The translations under genes and the position numbers were made by a program. Below the pieces are notes generated by a model, which saw nothing but the letters and a program-made list of their open reading frames with translations, ran no database searches and was not told the DNA's origin. This document shows, in pieces, positions 27,134 through 39,344 of a stretch of DNA of 64,000 nucleotides. Every line of letters starts with the position of its first letter. The stretch's first letter is position 1. This stretch comes from Streptomyces spinosus (GTDB lineage: Bacteria; Actinomycetota; Actinomycetes; Streptomycetales; Streptomycetaceae), in NCBI RefSeq assembly GCF_020400655.1, contig NZ_JAINRC010000014.1, positions 62,001-126,000 on the forward strand, written 5' to 3'.

Positions 27134-29080
27134 GTGGAGAACCTGATCGCGCTGCTCATCGCGGCGCCCCTGCTCGGAGCGGCCGTCCTCCTGGTCGGTG
27201 GCCGGCGCCTGGACCGCGTCGGCCACTGGATCGGCACGCTGCTGTCGGCCGCGTCCTTCGTGTTCGGCCTCGTCCTCTTCGCCGGCCTCCTCGGCAAGGG
27301 TGCGGAGCACCGCACCCTGACGCAGCACCTGTTCAGCTGGGTCCCGGTGGCCGGCTTCCAGGCGGACGTCACTTTCCGCCTGGACCAGCTGTCCATGACG
27401 TTCGTCCTGCTCATCACGGGCGTCGGCTCGCTGATCCACCTGTACTCGGTCGGGTACATGGAGCACGACGAGCGCCGCCGCCGCTTCTTCGGCTATCTCA
27501 ACCTGTTCCTCGCGGCGATGCTGCTGCTCGTCCTCGCCGACAACTACCTGCTGCTGTACGTCGGCTGGGAGGGTGTCGGTCTCGCCTCGTACCTGCTGAT
27601 CGGCTTCTGGCAGCACAAGCCCAGCGCCGCCACGGCCGCGAAGAAGGCCTTCCTGGTCAACCGGGTCGGCGACATGGGCCTGTCGATCGCGATCATGCTG
27701 ATGTTCACCACCTTCGGCAGCTTCGCCTTCGGTCCGGTCCTCAGCCACACCGGTGACACCTCCGAGGGCAAGCTCACCGCGATCGGCCTGATGCTGCTGC
27801 TCGCCGCGTGCGGCAAGTCCGCCCAGGTGCCGCTGCAGTCCTGGCTCGGGGACGCCATGGAGGGCCCGACCCCGGTCTCCGCCCTCATCCACGCGGCGAC
27901 GATGGTGACCGCGGGCGTCTACCTGATCGTCCGGTCCGGCGCGATCTTCAACGCCGCCCCCGACGCGCAGCTGGCCGTCACGGTGGTCGGCGCGGTCACG
28001 CTGCTGTTCGGTGCGATCGTCGGTTGCGCCAAGGACGACATCAAGAAGGCGCTGGCCGGCTCGACCATGTCGCAGATCGGCTACATGGTCCTCGCGGCGG
28101 GCCTCGGCCCCATCGGCTACGTCTTCGCGATCATGCACCTGGTGACGCACGGCTTCTTCAAGGCCGGGCTGTTCCTCGGCGCCGGCTCCGTGATGCACGG
28201 CATGAACGACGAGGTCGACATGCGCCGCTACGGCGGCCTGCGGAAGTACATGCCGGTCACGTTCATCACCTTCGGCCTCGGCTACCTCGCCATCATCGGC
28301 TTCCCCGGCCTGTCGGGCTTCTTCTCCAAGGACAAGATCATCGAGGCGGCGTTCGCCAAGGGCGGCACCGAGGGCTGGATCCTCGGCGGCGCGGCCCTGC
28401 TGGGCGCGGCCATCACCGCCTTCTACATGACGCGCGTGATGCTGATGACGTTCTTCGGAGAGGAGCGGTGGCGCAAGGCCCCGACGCCGTCCCCGGCCGA
28501 GCCCAGCGTGGAGCCCGCCGCCGAGACCCGGGGCGAGCACGCCGAGCCGCACCCGCACGAGTCCCCGAAGGTCATGACGATCCCCATGATCGTCCTCGCC
28601 GTCGGATCGGTCTTCGGCGGTGCCTTCTTCAGCATCGGCGACCGCTTCCTGCACTGGCTGGAGCCCGTCACGGGCCACAGCGAGGGCCACTCCCCGCTCA
28701 GCGCGGCGACCGTCACCGGCGCCACCATGGTCTGCCTGGTCGTCGGCGTCGCCATCGCCTGGGCCCAGTACGGCCGCAAGCCCGTCCCGGCCGTCGCCCC
28801 GCGTGGCTCCCTGCTCACTCGCGCGGCCCGCCGCGACCTGCTCCAGGACGACTTCAACCACGTGGTCCTGGTGCGCGGCGGCGAGCACCTGACGCGGTCC
28901 CTGGTCTACGTCGACCACACCCTGGTCGACGGCGTCGTCAACGGCACCGCGGCCGGCTTCGGCGGCCTGTCCGGACGGATGCGCCGGCTCCAGAACGGCT
29001 TCGCCCGCTCCTACGCGGTCTCGATGTTCGGCGGCGCGGCGCTCCTGGTCGCCGCGACCCTGCTGATGAGGGCGGTCTGA
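27134..29080 (+). CDS. nuoL: NADH-quinone oxidoreductase subunit L
   Basis: A 648-residue antiporter-like subunit at the distal end of complex I, with about 16 helices and the long lateral helix region at the C-terminus. [16 protein letters not shown], the Lys-bearing [19 protein letters not shown] and [14 protein letters not shown] are typical. A His/Glu/Pro-rich loop occurs near residue 460. GTG 27134 lies 15 bases after nuoK. Confidence 0.97.
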   Translation: MENLIALLIAAPLLGAAVLLVGGRRLDRVGHWIGTLLSAASFVFGLVLFAGLLGKGAEHRTLTQHLFSWVPVAGFQADVTFRLDQLSMTFVLLITGVGSLIHLYSVGYMEHDERRRRFFGYLNLFLAAMLLLVLADNYLLLYVGWEGVGLASYLLIGFWQHKPSAATAAKKAFLVNRVGDMGLSIAIMLMFTTFGSFAFGPVLSHTGDTSEGKLTAIGLMLLLAACGKSAQVPLQSWLGDAMEGPTPVSALIHAATMVTAGVYLIVRSGAIFNAAPDAQLAVTVVGAVTLLFGAIVGCAKDDIKKALAGSTMSQIGYMVLAAGLGPIGYVFAIMHLVTHGFFKAGLFLGAGSVMHGMNDEVDMRRYGGLRKYMPVTFITFGLGYLAIIGFPGLSGFFSKDKIIEAAFAKGGTEGWILGGAALLGAAITAFYMTRVMLMTFFGEERWRKAPTPSPAEPSVEPAAETRGEHAEPHPHESPKVMTIPMIVLAVGSVFGGAFFSIGDRFLHWLEPVTGHSEGHSPLSAATVTGATMVCLVVGVAIAWAQYGRKPVPAVAPRGSLLTRAARRDLLQDDFNHVVLVRGGEHLTRSLVYVDHTLVDGVVNGTAAGFGGLSGRMRRLQNGFARSYAVSMFGGAALLVAATLLMRAV

Positions 29081-29085
29081 TACCG

Positions 29086-30657
29086 ATGTCCTTTCCCCTG
29101 CTGACAGCGACGGCGGCGCTCCCGGCCCTCGGGGCGGTCGCCACGGCCGCCGTACCGGCCGCCCGGCGCACCGCCGCCAAATGGCTGGCGCTGACCGTCT
29201 CGCTCGCCACGCTCGCCCTGGCGATCACCGTCCTGGTCCGCTTCGACCCGGACGGCTCCCGCTACCAGCTCACCGAGTCCCACGCCTGGATCAAGGACTT
29301 CGGGGTCAGGTACGAACTGGGCGTCGACGGCATCGCGGTCGCGCTGATCGCGCTGACCGCCCTACTGATCCCGTTCATCGTCCTCGCGGGCTGGCATGAC
29401 GCCGACCCGCTGGAGACCGGCAGCCGGCGCTGGCGGCCCACCCAGGGCTTCTTCGCGCTGATCCTGGCCGTGGAGGCGATGGTGATCATCTCCTTCGAGG
29501 CCACCGACGTCTTCCTCTTCTACATCTTCTTCGAAGCCATGCTCATCCCGATGTACTTCCTCATCGGCGGCTTCGGGGACCGTGCCCACGAGCACGGCGA
29601 GGAGGCGGCCGCCACGCAGCGTTCGTACGCGGCGGTGAAGTTCCTGCTCTACAACCTGGCCGGCGGTCTGATCATGCTGGCCGCGGTGATCGGCCTGTAC
29701 GTGGTCGCCGGGAACTTCTCGCTCACGCAGATCGCCGAGGCCCGCGCGAACGGCTCGCTGCACATGGCGACCAGCACCGAACGCTGGCTGTTCCTCGGCT
29801 TCTTCTTCGCCTTCGCGGTGAAGGCGCCGCTGTGGCCGCTGCACACCTGGCTGCCGAACGCCATGCAGGAGTCCACCGCACCGGTCGCCGTCCTCATCAC
29901 CGCGGTCGTCGACAAGGTGGGCACCTTCGCGATGCTCCGCTTTTGCCTTCAGCTGTTCCCGGAGGCGTCGAAGTGGGCGACGCCCGTCATCCTCGTCCTG
30001 GCGCTCATCAGCATCGTCTACGGCGCGCTGCTCGCCGTCGGCCAGCGGGACATCAAACGCCTGGTGGCCTACGCGTCGATCTCGCACTTCGGCTTCATCA
30101 TCATGGGCATCTTCGCGATGACCAGCCAGGGCCAGTCCGGCGCCACGCTCTACATGGTCAACCACGGCATCTCCACGGCCGCCCTGATGCTGGTCGCCGG
30201 CTTCCTCATCTCCCGGCGCGGCTCCCGGCTCATCGCGGACTACGGAGGCGTGCAGAAGGTCGCCCCGGTGCTCGCCGGCACCTTCCTGATCGGCGGCCTG
30301 GCCACCCTGTCGCTGCCCGGACTGGCGCCGTTCGTCAGCGAGTTCCTGGTCCTGGTGGGCACGTTCACGCGCTATCCGGTGATCGGTGTCATCGCCACCT
30401 TCGGCATCGTCCTCGCCGCGCTGTACACGCTCGTGCTGTACCAGCGGACGATGACCGGCCCGGTGAAGCCCGAGGTCTCCGCGATGCCCGACCTGCGCGT
30501 GCGCGAGCTGGTGGTCGTCGCCCCGCTGATCGTGCTGCTGATCTTCCTGGGCGTCTATCCGAAGCCCGTGACGGACATCGTCAACCCGGCGGTCAAGCAG
30601 ACCATGTCCGACGTCCAGAAGAAGGACCCCAAGCCCGAGGTGGAGGCGGCCAAGTGA
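29086..30657 (+). CDS. nuoM: NADH-quinone oxidoreductase subunit M
   Basis: A 523-residue antiporter-like subunit, with FYIFFEAMLIPMYFLIG and KRLVAYASISHFGFI carrying the conserved Glu and Lys of the proton channel. It is the middle pump of the membrane arm. Start ATG 29086, five bases after nuoL; stop overlaps nuoN by four bases. Confidence 0.97.
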   Translation: MSFPLLTATAALPALGAVATAAVPAARRTAAKWLALTVSLATLALAITVLVRFDPDGSRYQLTESHAWIKDFGVRYELGVDGIAVALIALTALLIPFIVLAGWHDADPLETGSRRWRPTQGFFALILAVEAMVIISFEATDVFLFYIFFEAMLIPMYFLIGGFGDRAHEHGEEAAATQRSYAAVKFLLYNLAGGLIMLAAVIGLYVVAGNFSLTQIAEARANGSLHMATSTERWLFLGFFFAFAVKAPLWPLHTWLPNAMQESTAPVAVLITAVVDKVGTFAMLRFCLQLFPEASKWATPVILVLALISIVYGALLAVGQRDIKRLVAYASISHFGFIIMGIFAMTSQGQSGATLYMVNHGISTAALMLVAGFLISRRGSRLIADYGGVQKVAPVLAGTFLIGGLATLSLPGLAPFVSEFLVLVGTFTRYPVIGVIATFGIVLAALYTLVLYQRTMTGPVKPEVSAMPDLRVRELVVVAPLIVLLIFLGVYPKPVTDIVNPAVKQTMSDVQKKDPKPEVEAAK

Positions 30658-32303
30658 GCGCACCAGCCGTCCACAGCCTGTGGACAACCGCGGCCGAACC
30701 GATCTCCAAGATCGACGCGCCGAAGATCGAATACGGACAATTGTCGCCGACGCTGATCGTCATCGGCGCGGCGCTGGTCGGGGTGCTCATCGAGGCGTTC
30801 GTGCCGCGGCGGTCCCGCTACTACGCGCAGGTGTTCGTGTCCGTCGTCGCCCTGTGCGCCGCGTTCGCCGCGGTCGTCGCGCTCGCGGCGGACGGGTTCG
30901 GCACCACGAAGGCGCACATCGCGGCGATGGGCGCCATCGCGGTCGACGGCCCGGCCCTCTTCCTCCAGGGCACGATCCTGCTGGCCGGCCTGGTCGGCCT
31001 GTTCACGTTCGCCGAGCGGCGCCTGGACCCGGCGGCACACGGCAACCGGGTCGACTCCTTCGCCGCGCAGGCCGCCTCCGTCCCCGGCAGCGACAGCGAG
31101 CAGGCCGCCGTGAAGGCGGGCTTCACCACCACGGAGGTCTTCCCGCTGCTGCTGTTCGCGGTCGGCGGCATGCTGATCTTCCCGGCGGCGAACGACCTGG
31201 TCACCCTGTTCGTGGCCCTGGAGGTCTTCTCCCTGCCGCTGTACCTGCTGTGCGCGCTGGCCCGCCGCAAGCGGCTGATGTCGCAGGAGGCCGCGGTCAA
31301 GTACTTCCTGCTGGGCGCGTTCGCCTCCGCGTTCACCCTGTTCGGCATCGCGCTGCTGTACGGCTACGCGGGCTCGATGTCGTACGCGCGCATCGCCCAG
31401 GTCGTCGACGGCACGGTCACGGACGTCGACCCGGCCCTCGCCAACACCATGGGCAACGACGCGCTGCTGCTGATCGGCGGCGCGATGCTCCTGATGGGCC
31501 TGCTGTTCAAGGTGGGCGCGGTGCCGTTCCACATGTGGACGCCCGACGTCTACCAGGGCGCGCCCACCCCGGTGACCGGCTTCATGGCCGCGGCGACGAA
31601 GGTGGCCGCGTTCGGCGCGCTGCTGCGCCTGCTGTACGTCGTCCTGCCCGGGCTGCGCTGGGACTGGCGGCCGGTGATGTGGGCCGTGGCGATCGTCACC
31701 ATGCTGGGCGGCGCGATCGTCGCCATCACCCAGACCGACATCAAGCGGCTGCTGGCGTACTCGTCCATCGCGCACGCCGGTTTCATCCTCGCGGGTGTGA
31801 TCGCCACCTCGAAGGACGGCGTGTCGTCCGTCCTCTTCTACCTGGCGGGCTACTCCTTCGTCACCATCGGCGCGTTCGCCGTGGTCACGCTGGTGCGCGA
31901 CGCGGGCGGCGAGGCGACCCACCTGTCCAAGTGGGCGGGCCTCGGCCGGCGCTCCCCGCTGGTGGCGGCCGTCTTCGCGGTGTTCCTGCTGGCCTTCGCC
32001 GGCATCCCGCTGACCTCCGGGTTCGCCGGGAAGTTCGCCGTGTTCAAGGCGGCGGCGGACGGCGGCGCGGCCCCGCTGGTCGTGATCGGTGTGATCTCCT
32101 CGGCCATCGCGGCGTTCTTCTACATCCGCGTGATCGTGCTGATGTTCTTCAGCGAGCCGCGACCGCAGGGCCCGACCGTCGCCGTCCCGTCACCGCTGAC
32201 CATGCTCGCGATCGGCCTGGGCGTGGCGGTGACGCTGGTCCTCGGTGTGGCGCCGCAGTACTTCCTGGACCTGGCGAACCAGGCGGGAGTCTTCGTGCGC
32301 TGA
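30654..32303 (+). CDS. nuoN: NADH-quinone oxidoreductase subunit N
   Basis: A 549-residue antiporter-like subunit and last gene of the operon. FVALEVFSLPLYLLCALARRKR and TDIKRLLAYSSIAHAGFIL carry the conserved Glu and Lys. A longer periplasmic or cytoplasmic loop occurs around residues 125-160. A strong terminator follows 15 bases after the stop. Confidence 0.97.
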   Translation: MSAPAVHSLWTTAAEPISKIDAPKIEYGQLSPTLIVIGAALVGVLIEAFVPRRSRYYAQVFVSVVALCAAFAAVVALAADGFGTTKAHIAAMGAIAVDGPALFLQGTILLAGLVGLFTFAERRLDPAAHGNRVDSFAAQAASVPGSDSEQAAVKAGFTTTEVFPLLLFAVGGMLIFPAANDLVTLFVALEVFSLPLYLLCALARRKRLMSQEAAVKYFLLGAFASAFTLFGIALLYGYAGSMSYARIAQVVDGTVTDVDPALANTMGNDALLLIGGAMLLMGLLFKVGAVPFHMWTPDVYQGAPTPVTGFMAAATKVAAFGALLRLLYVVLPGLRWDWRPVMWAVAIVTMLGGAIVAITQTDIKRLLAYSSIAHAGFILAGVIATSKDGVSSVLFYLAGYSFVTIGAFAVVTLVRDAGGEATHLSKWAGLGRRSPLVAAVFAVFLLAFAGIPLTSGFAGKFAVFKAAADGGAAPLVVIGVISSAIAAFFYIRVIVLMFFSEPRPQGPTVAVPSPLTMLAIGLGVAVTLVLGVAPQYFLDLANQAGVFVR

Positions 32304-32318
32304 CGCCCGCGCCACCGC

Positions 32319-32360
32319 GCCGCTGCCCGGCACCCTCACCGCAGGGCGCCGGGCAGCGGC
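32319..32360. terminator. Terminator of the nuoA-N operon
   Basis: A perfect 13-bp stem (GCCGCTGCCCGGC with GCCGGGCAGCGGC) and 16-base loop, just after nuoN and just after the end of the convergent Uma2 gene, so it can work in both directions. Confidence 0.8.
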
Positions 32361-32372
32361 ATGTCGCCGTGG

Positions 32373-32975
32373 TCACTGATCCCTGTCGCGGCGCGTCTTG
32401 ATCCGGGTGAGGTCGAGGTCCATCGGGAAAGGCACGTCCAGCTTCATGCGCTCGCGGAAGATGCCGGTGCTCGTGTAGGTGCCGGTCGTCGGCTCCAGCT
32501 CGAAGACGTGCACCGCGGCCCGCCCGTTCTCGTTCTCGACCCGCCAGTAGTGGGGGATCTTGGCACGGGCGTACTTCAGGGGCTTGGTCTCCCGGTCGAG
32601 GGAGACGGAGTCCTCGGAGACGACCTCGATGGCCATGACGACGGACTCCGCCGGAAAGCGGGTCTGGCTCGGCTCCTCCACCACGTCTGCGCTTACCACC
32701 ACGACGTCCGGCTCGGGCCTGTTCTGCCGGTCGATGTCGATCGTGAACTCGCGGATGACCTCGAATTCCTCCGGCGCCAGCGACTGGAGCTGCCAATTGA
32801 AGAAGTCGACGGCCCGTACATGAAACATCGTCTGCGGACTCACGAAGACCAGGCTCCCGTCGATCAATTCCGTGTGCGGAGGAAGATTCGGGAGGCGGTC
32901 CAGGTCGTCGGCGGTCCATCCGCCCTTCGGCGGAGTCGGCCAGCTGGGCGTGGACGCCTTCGGTGCGACGCTCAT
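32373..32975 (-). CDS. Uma2-family (DUF820) restriction-endonuclease-like protein
   Basis: A 200-residue protein of the Uma2 family with a PD-(D/E)xK-type core: EPDVVVV supplies the acidic residue and AIEVVSEDS followed by [14 protein letters not shown] the Glu and Lys. These proteins are abundant in actinomycetes and cyanobacteria, and their function is unknown; nuclease activity is inferred from the fold. ATG 32975 has GGAG five bases upstream; ATG 32987 has none. It stands alone, between nuoN and recQ, without a partner gene. Confidence 0.82.
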   Translation of the reverse strand: MSVAPKASTPSWPTPPKGGWTADDLDRLPNLPPHTELIDGSLVFVSPQTMFHVRAVDFFNWQLQSLAPEEFEVIREFTIDIDRQNRPEPDVVVVSADVVEEPSQTRFPAESVVMAIEVVSEDSVSLDRETKPLKYARAKIPHYWRVENENGRAAVHVFELEPTTGTYTSTGIFRERMKLDVPFPMDLDLTRIKTRRDRDQ

Positions 32976-33184
32976 CAGTGCTCCCATGGGGACGGAGTCT
33001 CGCCGGTGCGTTCAGACTATCGGCCCGAAACGGGCGAGTCTCCCGCGAACGTGTGAACGACAGTGTCCTTGACGTGCGCTTCTCCGGCTGCCCTGTGGAC
33101 AACTCCGGGACTGTCGGTCCGGACCCCTATGGTGGAGGCAGCGGTCGAGAGACGACACACGGGGGACCGACGGGGGACAGGACG

Positions 33185-35230
<2,046 letters not shown>

Positions 35231-35281
35231 GCGGGACGCCCGGGGAGGCCCAGGGGAGCACCCGGCAGTGCCGTCGGCCCC

Positions 35282-36220
35282 TCAGGACAGTGCCGTCAGA
35301 CCCGGGGCGAAGGTGATCAGCAGCGGGAGCAGCGGCACCAGCGCGGCCACCGTCGTCGTCAGCGCCCGGTGCCGGCGCAGCAGCCGGGGCGGCGGCTCCA
35401 GCAGACGGTCGACGCGCTCGCCCAGCAGGCGGCGGCTGGAGTCGCAGGACAGCACACCCCGGTGCTGGTTCAGTTCGATCAGGGCCAGGGCCGTGGTGAG
35501 GTGCCCGCAGCGCCGGGAGGCCGTGTCGTCGGCGGCCAGCTCGACCAGGCGGTGCGTCTGGTCGCAGAAGTGCGCGAACAGCGGCACGCGCGGGAAGCCC
35601 GTGGCGAGGGCGGTGGACAGGTGCAGCAGCCAGTCGTGGTGGGCGCGGGCGTGCCCCCGCTCATGGGTGAGGACGGCGTCCAGCTGAAGGTCGGTGAGGC
35701 GGTGCAGGGCCCCTGTGGTGACGACCAGTTGGGGCCGGTGCCCCGGCATCCACCAGGCGTCCGGGTACTCGTCCTCCAGGACCAGCATCGGCCCGCGCGC
35801 CGCCGGCAGCCCGGCCGGCAGCTCGGGCGCGCGCTCGCGCAGGTGCGCCCGGGCCTGGCCGCGGCTGCGGCGGGCCTCGACGAGTTCGCGGGCCAGCATC
35901 GCGGTCGTCCAGGCGGCCCCGCAGGCCAGCAGCACGGTGAGCGCGGCGGCCCACACCGGCGCGGTGGACAGGTCGTAGGCGGCGGTGACGGCGGGCGGCG
36001 CGGGCGCGAACACGTGGTCGCGGACGGTGTGGAAGACGGCCGCCGCGCCCAGGACGAGCGCGGTCAGGCAGCACAGCAGGACGGTGGCGACGAGGCACTG
36101 CCACACCCACAGCGCGACCACGGGTTCCCGCTCGGGCCAGGAGGCACGGGTCAGCGCGCGCGGCGCCGGTACGGCGGCCGTCAGGGCGACGACGCTCAGC
36201 AGGAGCAGGCAGACAGTCAT
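35282..36220 (-). CDS. M56-family membrane metallopeptidase
   Basis: A 312-residue membrane protein with helices at the N-terminus and near residues 90-110, and a zinc protease motif H186-E-R-G-H190 in VLTHERGHARAHHDW; E227 in VELAADDTA is the likely third ligand. It belongs to the BlaR1/MecR1 peptidase group but has no sensor penicillin-binding domain. Such genes usually sit beside a BlaI/MecI repressor gene, but none is adjacent here. Its target is unknown. Confidence 0.85.
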   Translation of the reverse strand: MTVCLLLLSVVALTAAVPAPRALTRASWPEREPVVALWVWQCLVATVLLCCLTALVLGAAAVFHTVRDHVFAPAPPAVTAAYDLSTAPVWAAALTVLLACGAAWTTAMLARELVEARRSRGQARAHLRERAPELPAGLPAARGPMLVLEDEYPDAWWMPGHRPQLVVTTGALHRLTDLQLDAVLTHERGHARAHHDWLLHLSTALATGFPRVPLFAHFCDQTHRLVELAADDTASRRCGHLTTALALIELNQHRGVLSCDSSRRLLGERVDRLLEPPPRLLRRHRALTTTVAALVPLLPLLITFAPGLTALS

Positions 36221-36446
36221 GCCGGGGCTCCGGTTCCTGGTCGGAGAGTGGGCGGGTGACGGTGGTGCCGGGCACGCGTCACGCGACGGCGGCTCGCGCG
36301 TGGTGCGTGTCCCCGTCAGTATGACGAAGACGGGCGGCCGGAGTCAGGTGTCGGCACCGATCCGCCGGGACCGGCCCGGGTCCGCGCCCGCCGTCGCCGC
36401 GCCCGCCCGGCGAGCTGTCCGGCCCGCCCGGTGACCCTCCGCGGGG

Positions 36447-37664
36447 TCAGGCCGGAACCACCCGCCCGCCGACCTCCCCCAGCCCCACCCGAGTGCCGTC
36501 CGGGCCCGGGGCCCATGCCGACAGGGTGACCACGTCACCGTCCTCCAGGAAGGTCCGCTTGCCGTCGGGGAGTTCGAGGGGGTCGCGCCCGTTCCAGGTC
36601 AGTTCCAGCAGGGAACCGCGCTGGCGTTCGGCGGGGCCGCTCACCGTCCCGGAGCCGTACAGGTCGCCCGTGCGCAGCGAGGCGCCGTTCACGGTCATGT
36701 GGGCGAGCTGCTGGGCGGCGGTCCAGTACATGGTGGAGAAGGGCGGTTCGGAGACCACGTGGCCGTTGACCGCGACCGAGATACGCAGGTCGTAACCGCC
36801 GGGCTCGGTGCCGGGCGCCGAGTCGTCCAGGTAGGGCAGCAGCGGGTGGGTGCGCCGCGGAGGCAGCACGCGCGCGTGCTCCAGCGCCTCCAGCGGTGTG
36901 ATCCACGCCGACACCGAGGTCGCGAAGGACTTGCCGAGGAACGGGCCGAGGGGGACGTACTCCCAGGCCTGGATGTCGCGCGCGGACCAGTCGTTGAGCA
37001 GGCACAGCCCGAAGACGTGCTCCCGGAAGTCGCCGAGCGCGACCGGGGTGCCGAGCCGCGACGGCACGCCCACGACGAAGCCGACCTCCGCCTCGATGTC
37101 CAGCCGGACCGAGGGGCCGAAGACGGGCGCGGGGTCGGCCGGGCCCTTGCGCTGCCCGGAGGGCCGTACGACGTCCGTGCCGGAGACGACCACGGTGCCG
37201 GAGCGGCCGTGGTAACCGATCGGCAGGTGCTTCCAGTTCGGGGTGAGGGAGTCCTCGGCGTCGGGTCGGAAGATCCGGCCGACGTTGCGGGCGTGGTTCT
37301 CCGAGGCGTAGAAGTCGACGTAGTCCGCGACCTCGAAGGGCAGGTGCAGGGTCACCTCGGACAGGGGGTGGAACAGTGGCTCGACGACCGTGCGGTGCGC
37401 CGGTTCCGTGACCCAGGACGTGACGGAGCGCCGTACGTCCGACCAGGTGGCGCGGCCGGCGGCCAGCAGCGGGTTGAGGGTGGGCCGGGCGAGCAGCGGC
37501 TGGTGGGGTGAGCCGAGCGCGGCGGCCGCGGCGCCCGCGTCGAGGACGTGGTTCCCGAGCCGGACGCCGATCCTCCGCTCCGTGCTGCCGGAGGGCGCGA
37601 ACACGCCGTAGGGGAGGTTGTGCGGACCGAAGGGGTCACCCTCGGGGACGTCGAAGGGGGGCAT
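36447..37664 (-). CDS. fahA: Fumarylacetoacetase
   Basis: A 405-residue hydrolase that splits fumarylacetoacetate to fumarate and acetoacetate, the last step of tyrosine and phenylalanine breakdown. The metal ligands D117 (YVDFYASENHA), E191 and E193 (DIEAEVGF) and D225 (LLNDWSARD) are all present, with H124 as catalytic base. The length is normal for the family. ATG 37664 was chosen because GAGG lies nine bases upstream. It is divergent from the HAD gene; no other tyrosine-catabolic gene is near. Confidence 0.95.
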   Translation of the reverse strand: MPPFDVPEGDPFGPHNLPYGVFAPSGSTERRIGVRLGNHVLDAGAAAAALGSPHQPLLARPTLNPLLAAGRATWSDVRRSVTSWVTEPAHRTVVEPLFHPLSEVTLHLPFEVADYVDFYASENHARNVGRIFRPDAEDSLTPNWKHLPIGYHGRSGTVVVSGTDVVRPSGQRKGPADPAPVFGPSVRLDIEAEVGFVVGVPSRLGTPVALGDFREHVFGLCLLNDWSARDIQAWEYVPLGPFLGKSFATSVSAWITPLEALEHARVLPPRRTHPLLPYLDDSAPGTEPGGYDLRISVAVNGHVVSEPPFSTMYWTAAQQLAHMTVNGASLRTGDLYGSGTVSGPAERQRGSLLELTWNGRDPLELPDGKRTFLEDGDVVTLSAWAPGPDGTRVGLGEVGGRVVPA

Positions 37665-37896
37665 GGGGTGCTGCCTCACTCTCATCCGGGCCATGCATGG
37701 CACTGCGTTCCATGTGGTCGGGCCACACGTTACGGCCGAGCCGCGTGTCTTGGGCAGTGCCTCACCAGGGGCTCGGCAGGTCTGGACGAAGCGCTGCCCA
37801 TCGCGCCGTCCGGGGTGAGCGGTTGGGCGGCAGCGGCACGTAAGTGCGGGTAACGACAGGTGAGTCGGCGGGGCGTGCTGTCCGTATTCTCTGATC

Positions 37897-38709
37897 ATGG
37901 CACCCACCCCGGCATATGCACTGATCGCCACCGACCTGGACGGGACGCTGCTGCGCGGCGACGACACCGTCTCGGACCGGTCCCTCGCCGCGCTCGCGCG
38001 GGTGGCGCGGGCCGGTGCCCGGCACCTGGTGGTGACGGGCCGCCCGGCCCCGCGGGTGCGGCCGCTGCTCGCGGACCTCGGCGGTGCCGGACTCGCGGTG
38101 TGCGGGCAGGGGGCCCAGGTCTACGACGGCGCGACCGACCGTCTGTTGTGGTCCGTACGGCTGGACCGGGAGCTGGCCGAGACGGCGCTCGGCAAGATCG
38201 AGGCGGAGGTGGGGGAGGTCTACGCGGCGGTCGACCAGGACGGCGTGGACGGGCTCACGCTCATCGAGCCCGGTTACCGGATGCCCCACCCGACGCTGCC
38301 CGCGGTGCGGGTCGCCCGGCGCGACGACCTGTGGTGCGCGCCCATCAGCAAGGTGCTGCTGCGGCACGCCACCCTGTCCGACGACGAGTTGGCGGCCGTG
38401 GCCCGCGCCGCGGTGGGCTCGCTCGCGTCGGTCACGATGTCGGGGCCGGGCACGGTGGAGCTCCAGCCGTGCGGGGTGACGAAGGCGACCGGGCTGGCGC
38501 TGGCCGCGGAACGGCTGGGGATCGCCGCCGAACGGGCCCTCGCGTTCGGTGACATGCCCAACGACATTCCGATGTTCGACTGGGCCGGGCGCGGTGTCGC
38601 CATGGCCGGCGCGCACCCGGAACTGAAGGCGGTGGCCGACGAGGTCACCCTGTCGAACGAGGACGACGGCGTCGCCGTCGTCCTCGAACGACTCTTCCCG
38701 GCCGGCTGA
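37897..38709 (+). CDS. Cof-type HAD-superfamily phosphatase
   Basis: A 270-residue HAD hydrolase. Motif I is ATDLDGTLL with nucleophile D13 and D15, motif II is VVTGRP, and motif IV is GDMPNDIPMF. The cap insertion in the middle is of the Cof (type IIB) kind, acting on sugar phosphates, nucleotides or flavin phosphates. The substrate cannot be read from the sequence. Confidence 0.88.
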   Translation: MAPTPAYALIATDLDGTLLRGDDTVSDRSLAALARVARAGARHLVVTGRPAPRVRPLLADLGGAGLAVCGQGAQVYDGATDRLLWSVRLDRELAETALGKIEAEVGEVYAAVDQDGVDGLTLIEPGYRMPHPTLPAVRVARRDDLWCAPISKVLLRHATLSDDELAAVARAAVGSLASVTMSGPGTVELQPCGVTKATGLALAAERLGIAAERALAFGDMPNDIPMFDWAGRGVAMAGAHPELKAVADEVTLSNEDDGVAVVLERLFPAG

Positions 38710-38769
38710 CCGGGACACCGGCAGTGCCCGGTCGGGCCGGCCGGCGCCGGGTCAGGCCGCCGGTGCCGG

Positions 38770-39267
38770 TCAGTACGCGCCGAACACGTTGTCGATGGAC
38801 CCGTACCGTGCGGCCGCGTAGTTGCAGGCGGCGGTGATGTTGGCGACCGGGTCGTAGATGTCGAAGGACGTTCCGGCCACGTGGTACGCGTTGAACGTCG
38901 GGTCGATGACCTGGAGCAGGCCCTTGGACGGGATGCCCTTGGCGGCGTTGGAGTCCCAGAGGTTGATGGCCTTCGGGTTGCCGGAGGACTCGCGGATGAT
39001 GTTGCGGTGGATGCCGTTGTAGGTGCCGGGGATGTGCTTCTCGGCCATGATCGCCAGCGACTCGCGGATCCAGCCGTCGAGGTTGTTCGGGTAGCCGGCG
39101 GGGGTGGTGGCGGGGGTGCTGGCGGCCGTGGTGGTGCTGGGGGCCGCGGAGGCGTCGGCCGCGCCGATGAGGGGCAGGGCGAGAACGGCGGCACCGGTGC
39201 CGGCGGCGGTGAGCGCGCGGACAAGGCGGCTGTTCCGGGTACGGCGGGGCTGGGCGACAGCAGACAT
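38770..39267 (-). CDS. Secreted SLT-domain lytic-transglycosylase-like protein
   Basis: A 165-residue exported protein: a signal peptide with Arg-rich start and cleavage near ADASA (about 37-42), a short Thr/Ala/Pro linker, then a compact SLT domain with catalytic E93 in IIRESSGNP and the GLLQVIDPTFNAYHV segment. It should cut peptidoglycan glycan strands in the wall. Its leader holds a c-di-AMP (ydaO-type) riboswitch, as for other Streptomyces wall hydrolases such as rpfA, which points to control by c-di-AMP during growth resumption. Confidence 0.9.
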   Translation of the reverse strand: MSAVAQPRRTRNSRLVRALTAAGTGAAVLALPLIGAADASAAPSTTTAASTPATTPAGYPNNLDGWIRESLAIMAEKHIPGTYNGIHRNIIRESSGNPKAINLWDSNAAKGIPSKGLLQVIDPTFNAYHVAGTSFDIYDPVANITAACNYAAARYGSIDNVFGAY

Positions 39268-39344
39268 GGGGGCGTTCCTCTCCGGCGCCTGCGAGGTGAG
39301 CTGTCGGGTTCGGGCGGGGAGGTGCCCGGCCGTGCTCCTGACGG

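Noticed and set aside
38710-38731. Terminator hairpin between the HAD and SLT genes
   Set aside because: Arms CCGGG-CAC and GTG-CCCGG pair only with a bulged base, weaker than the other terminators listed.
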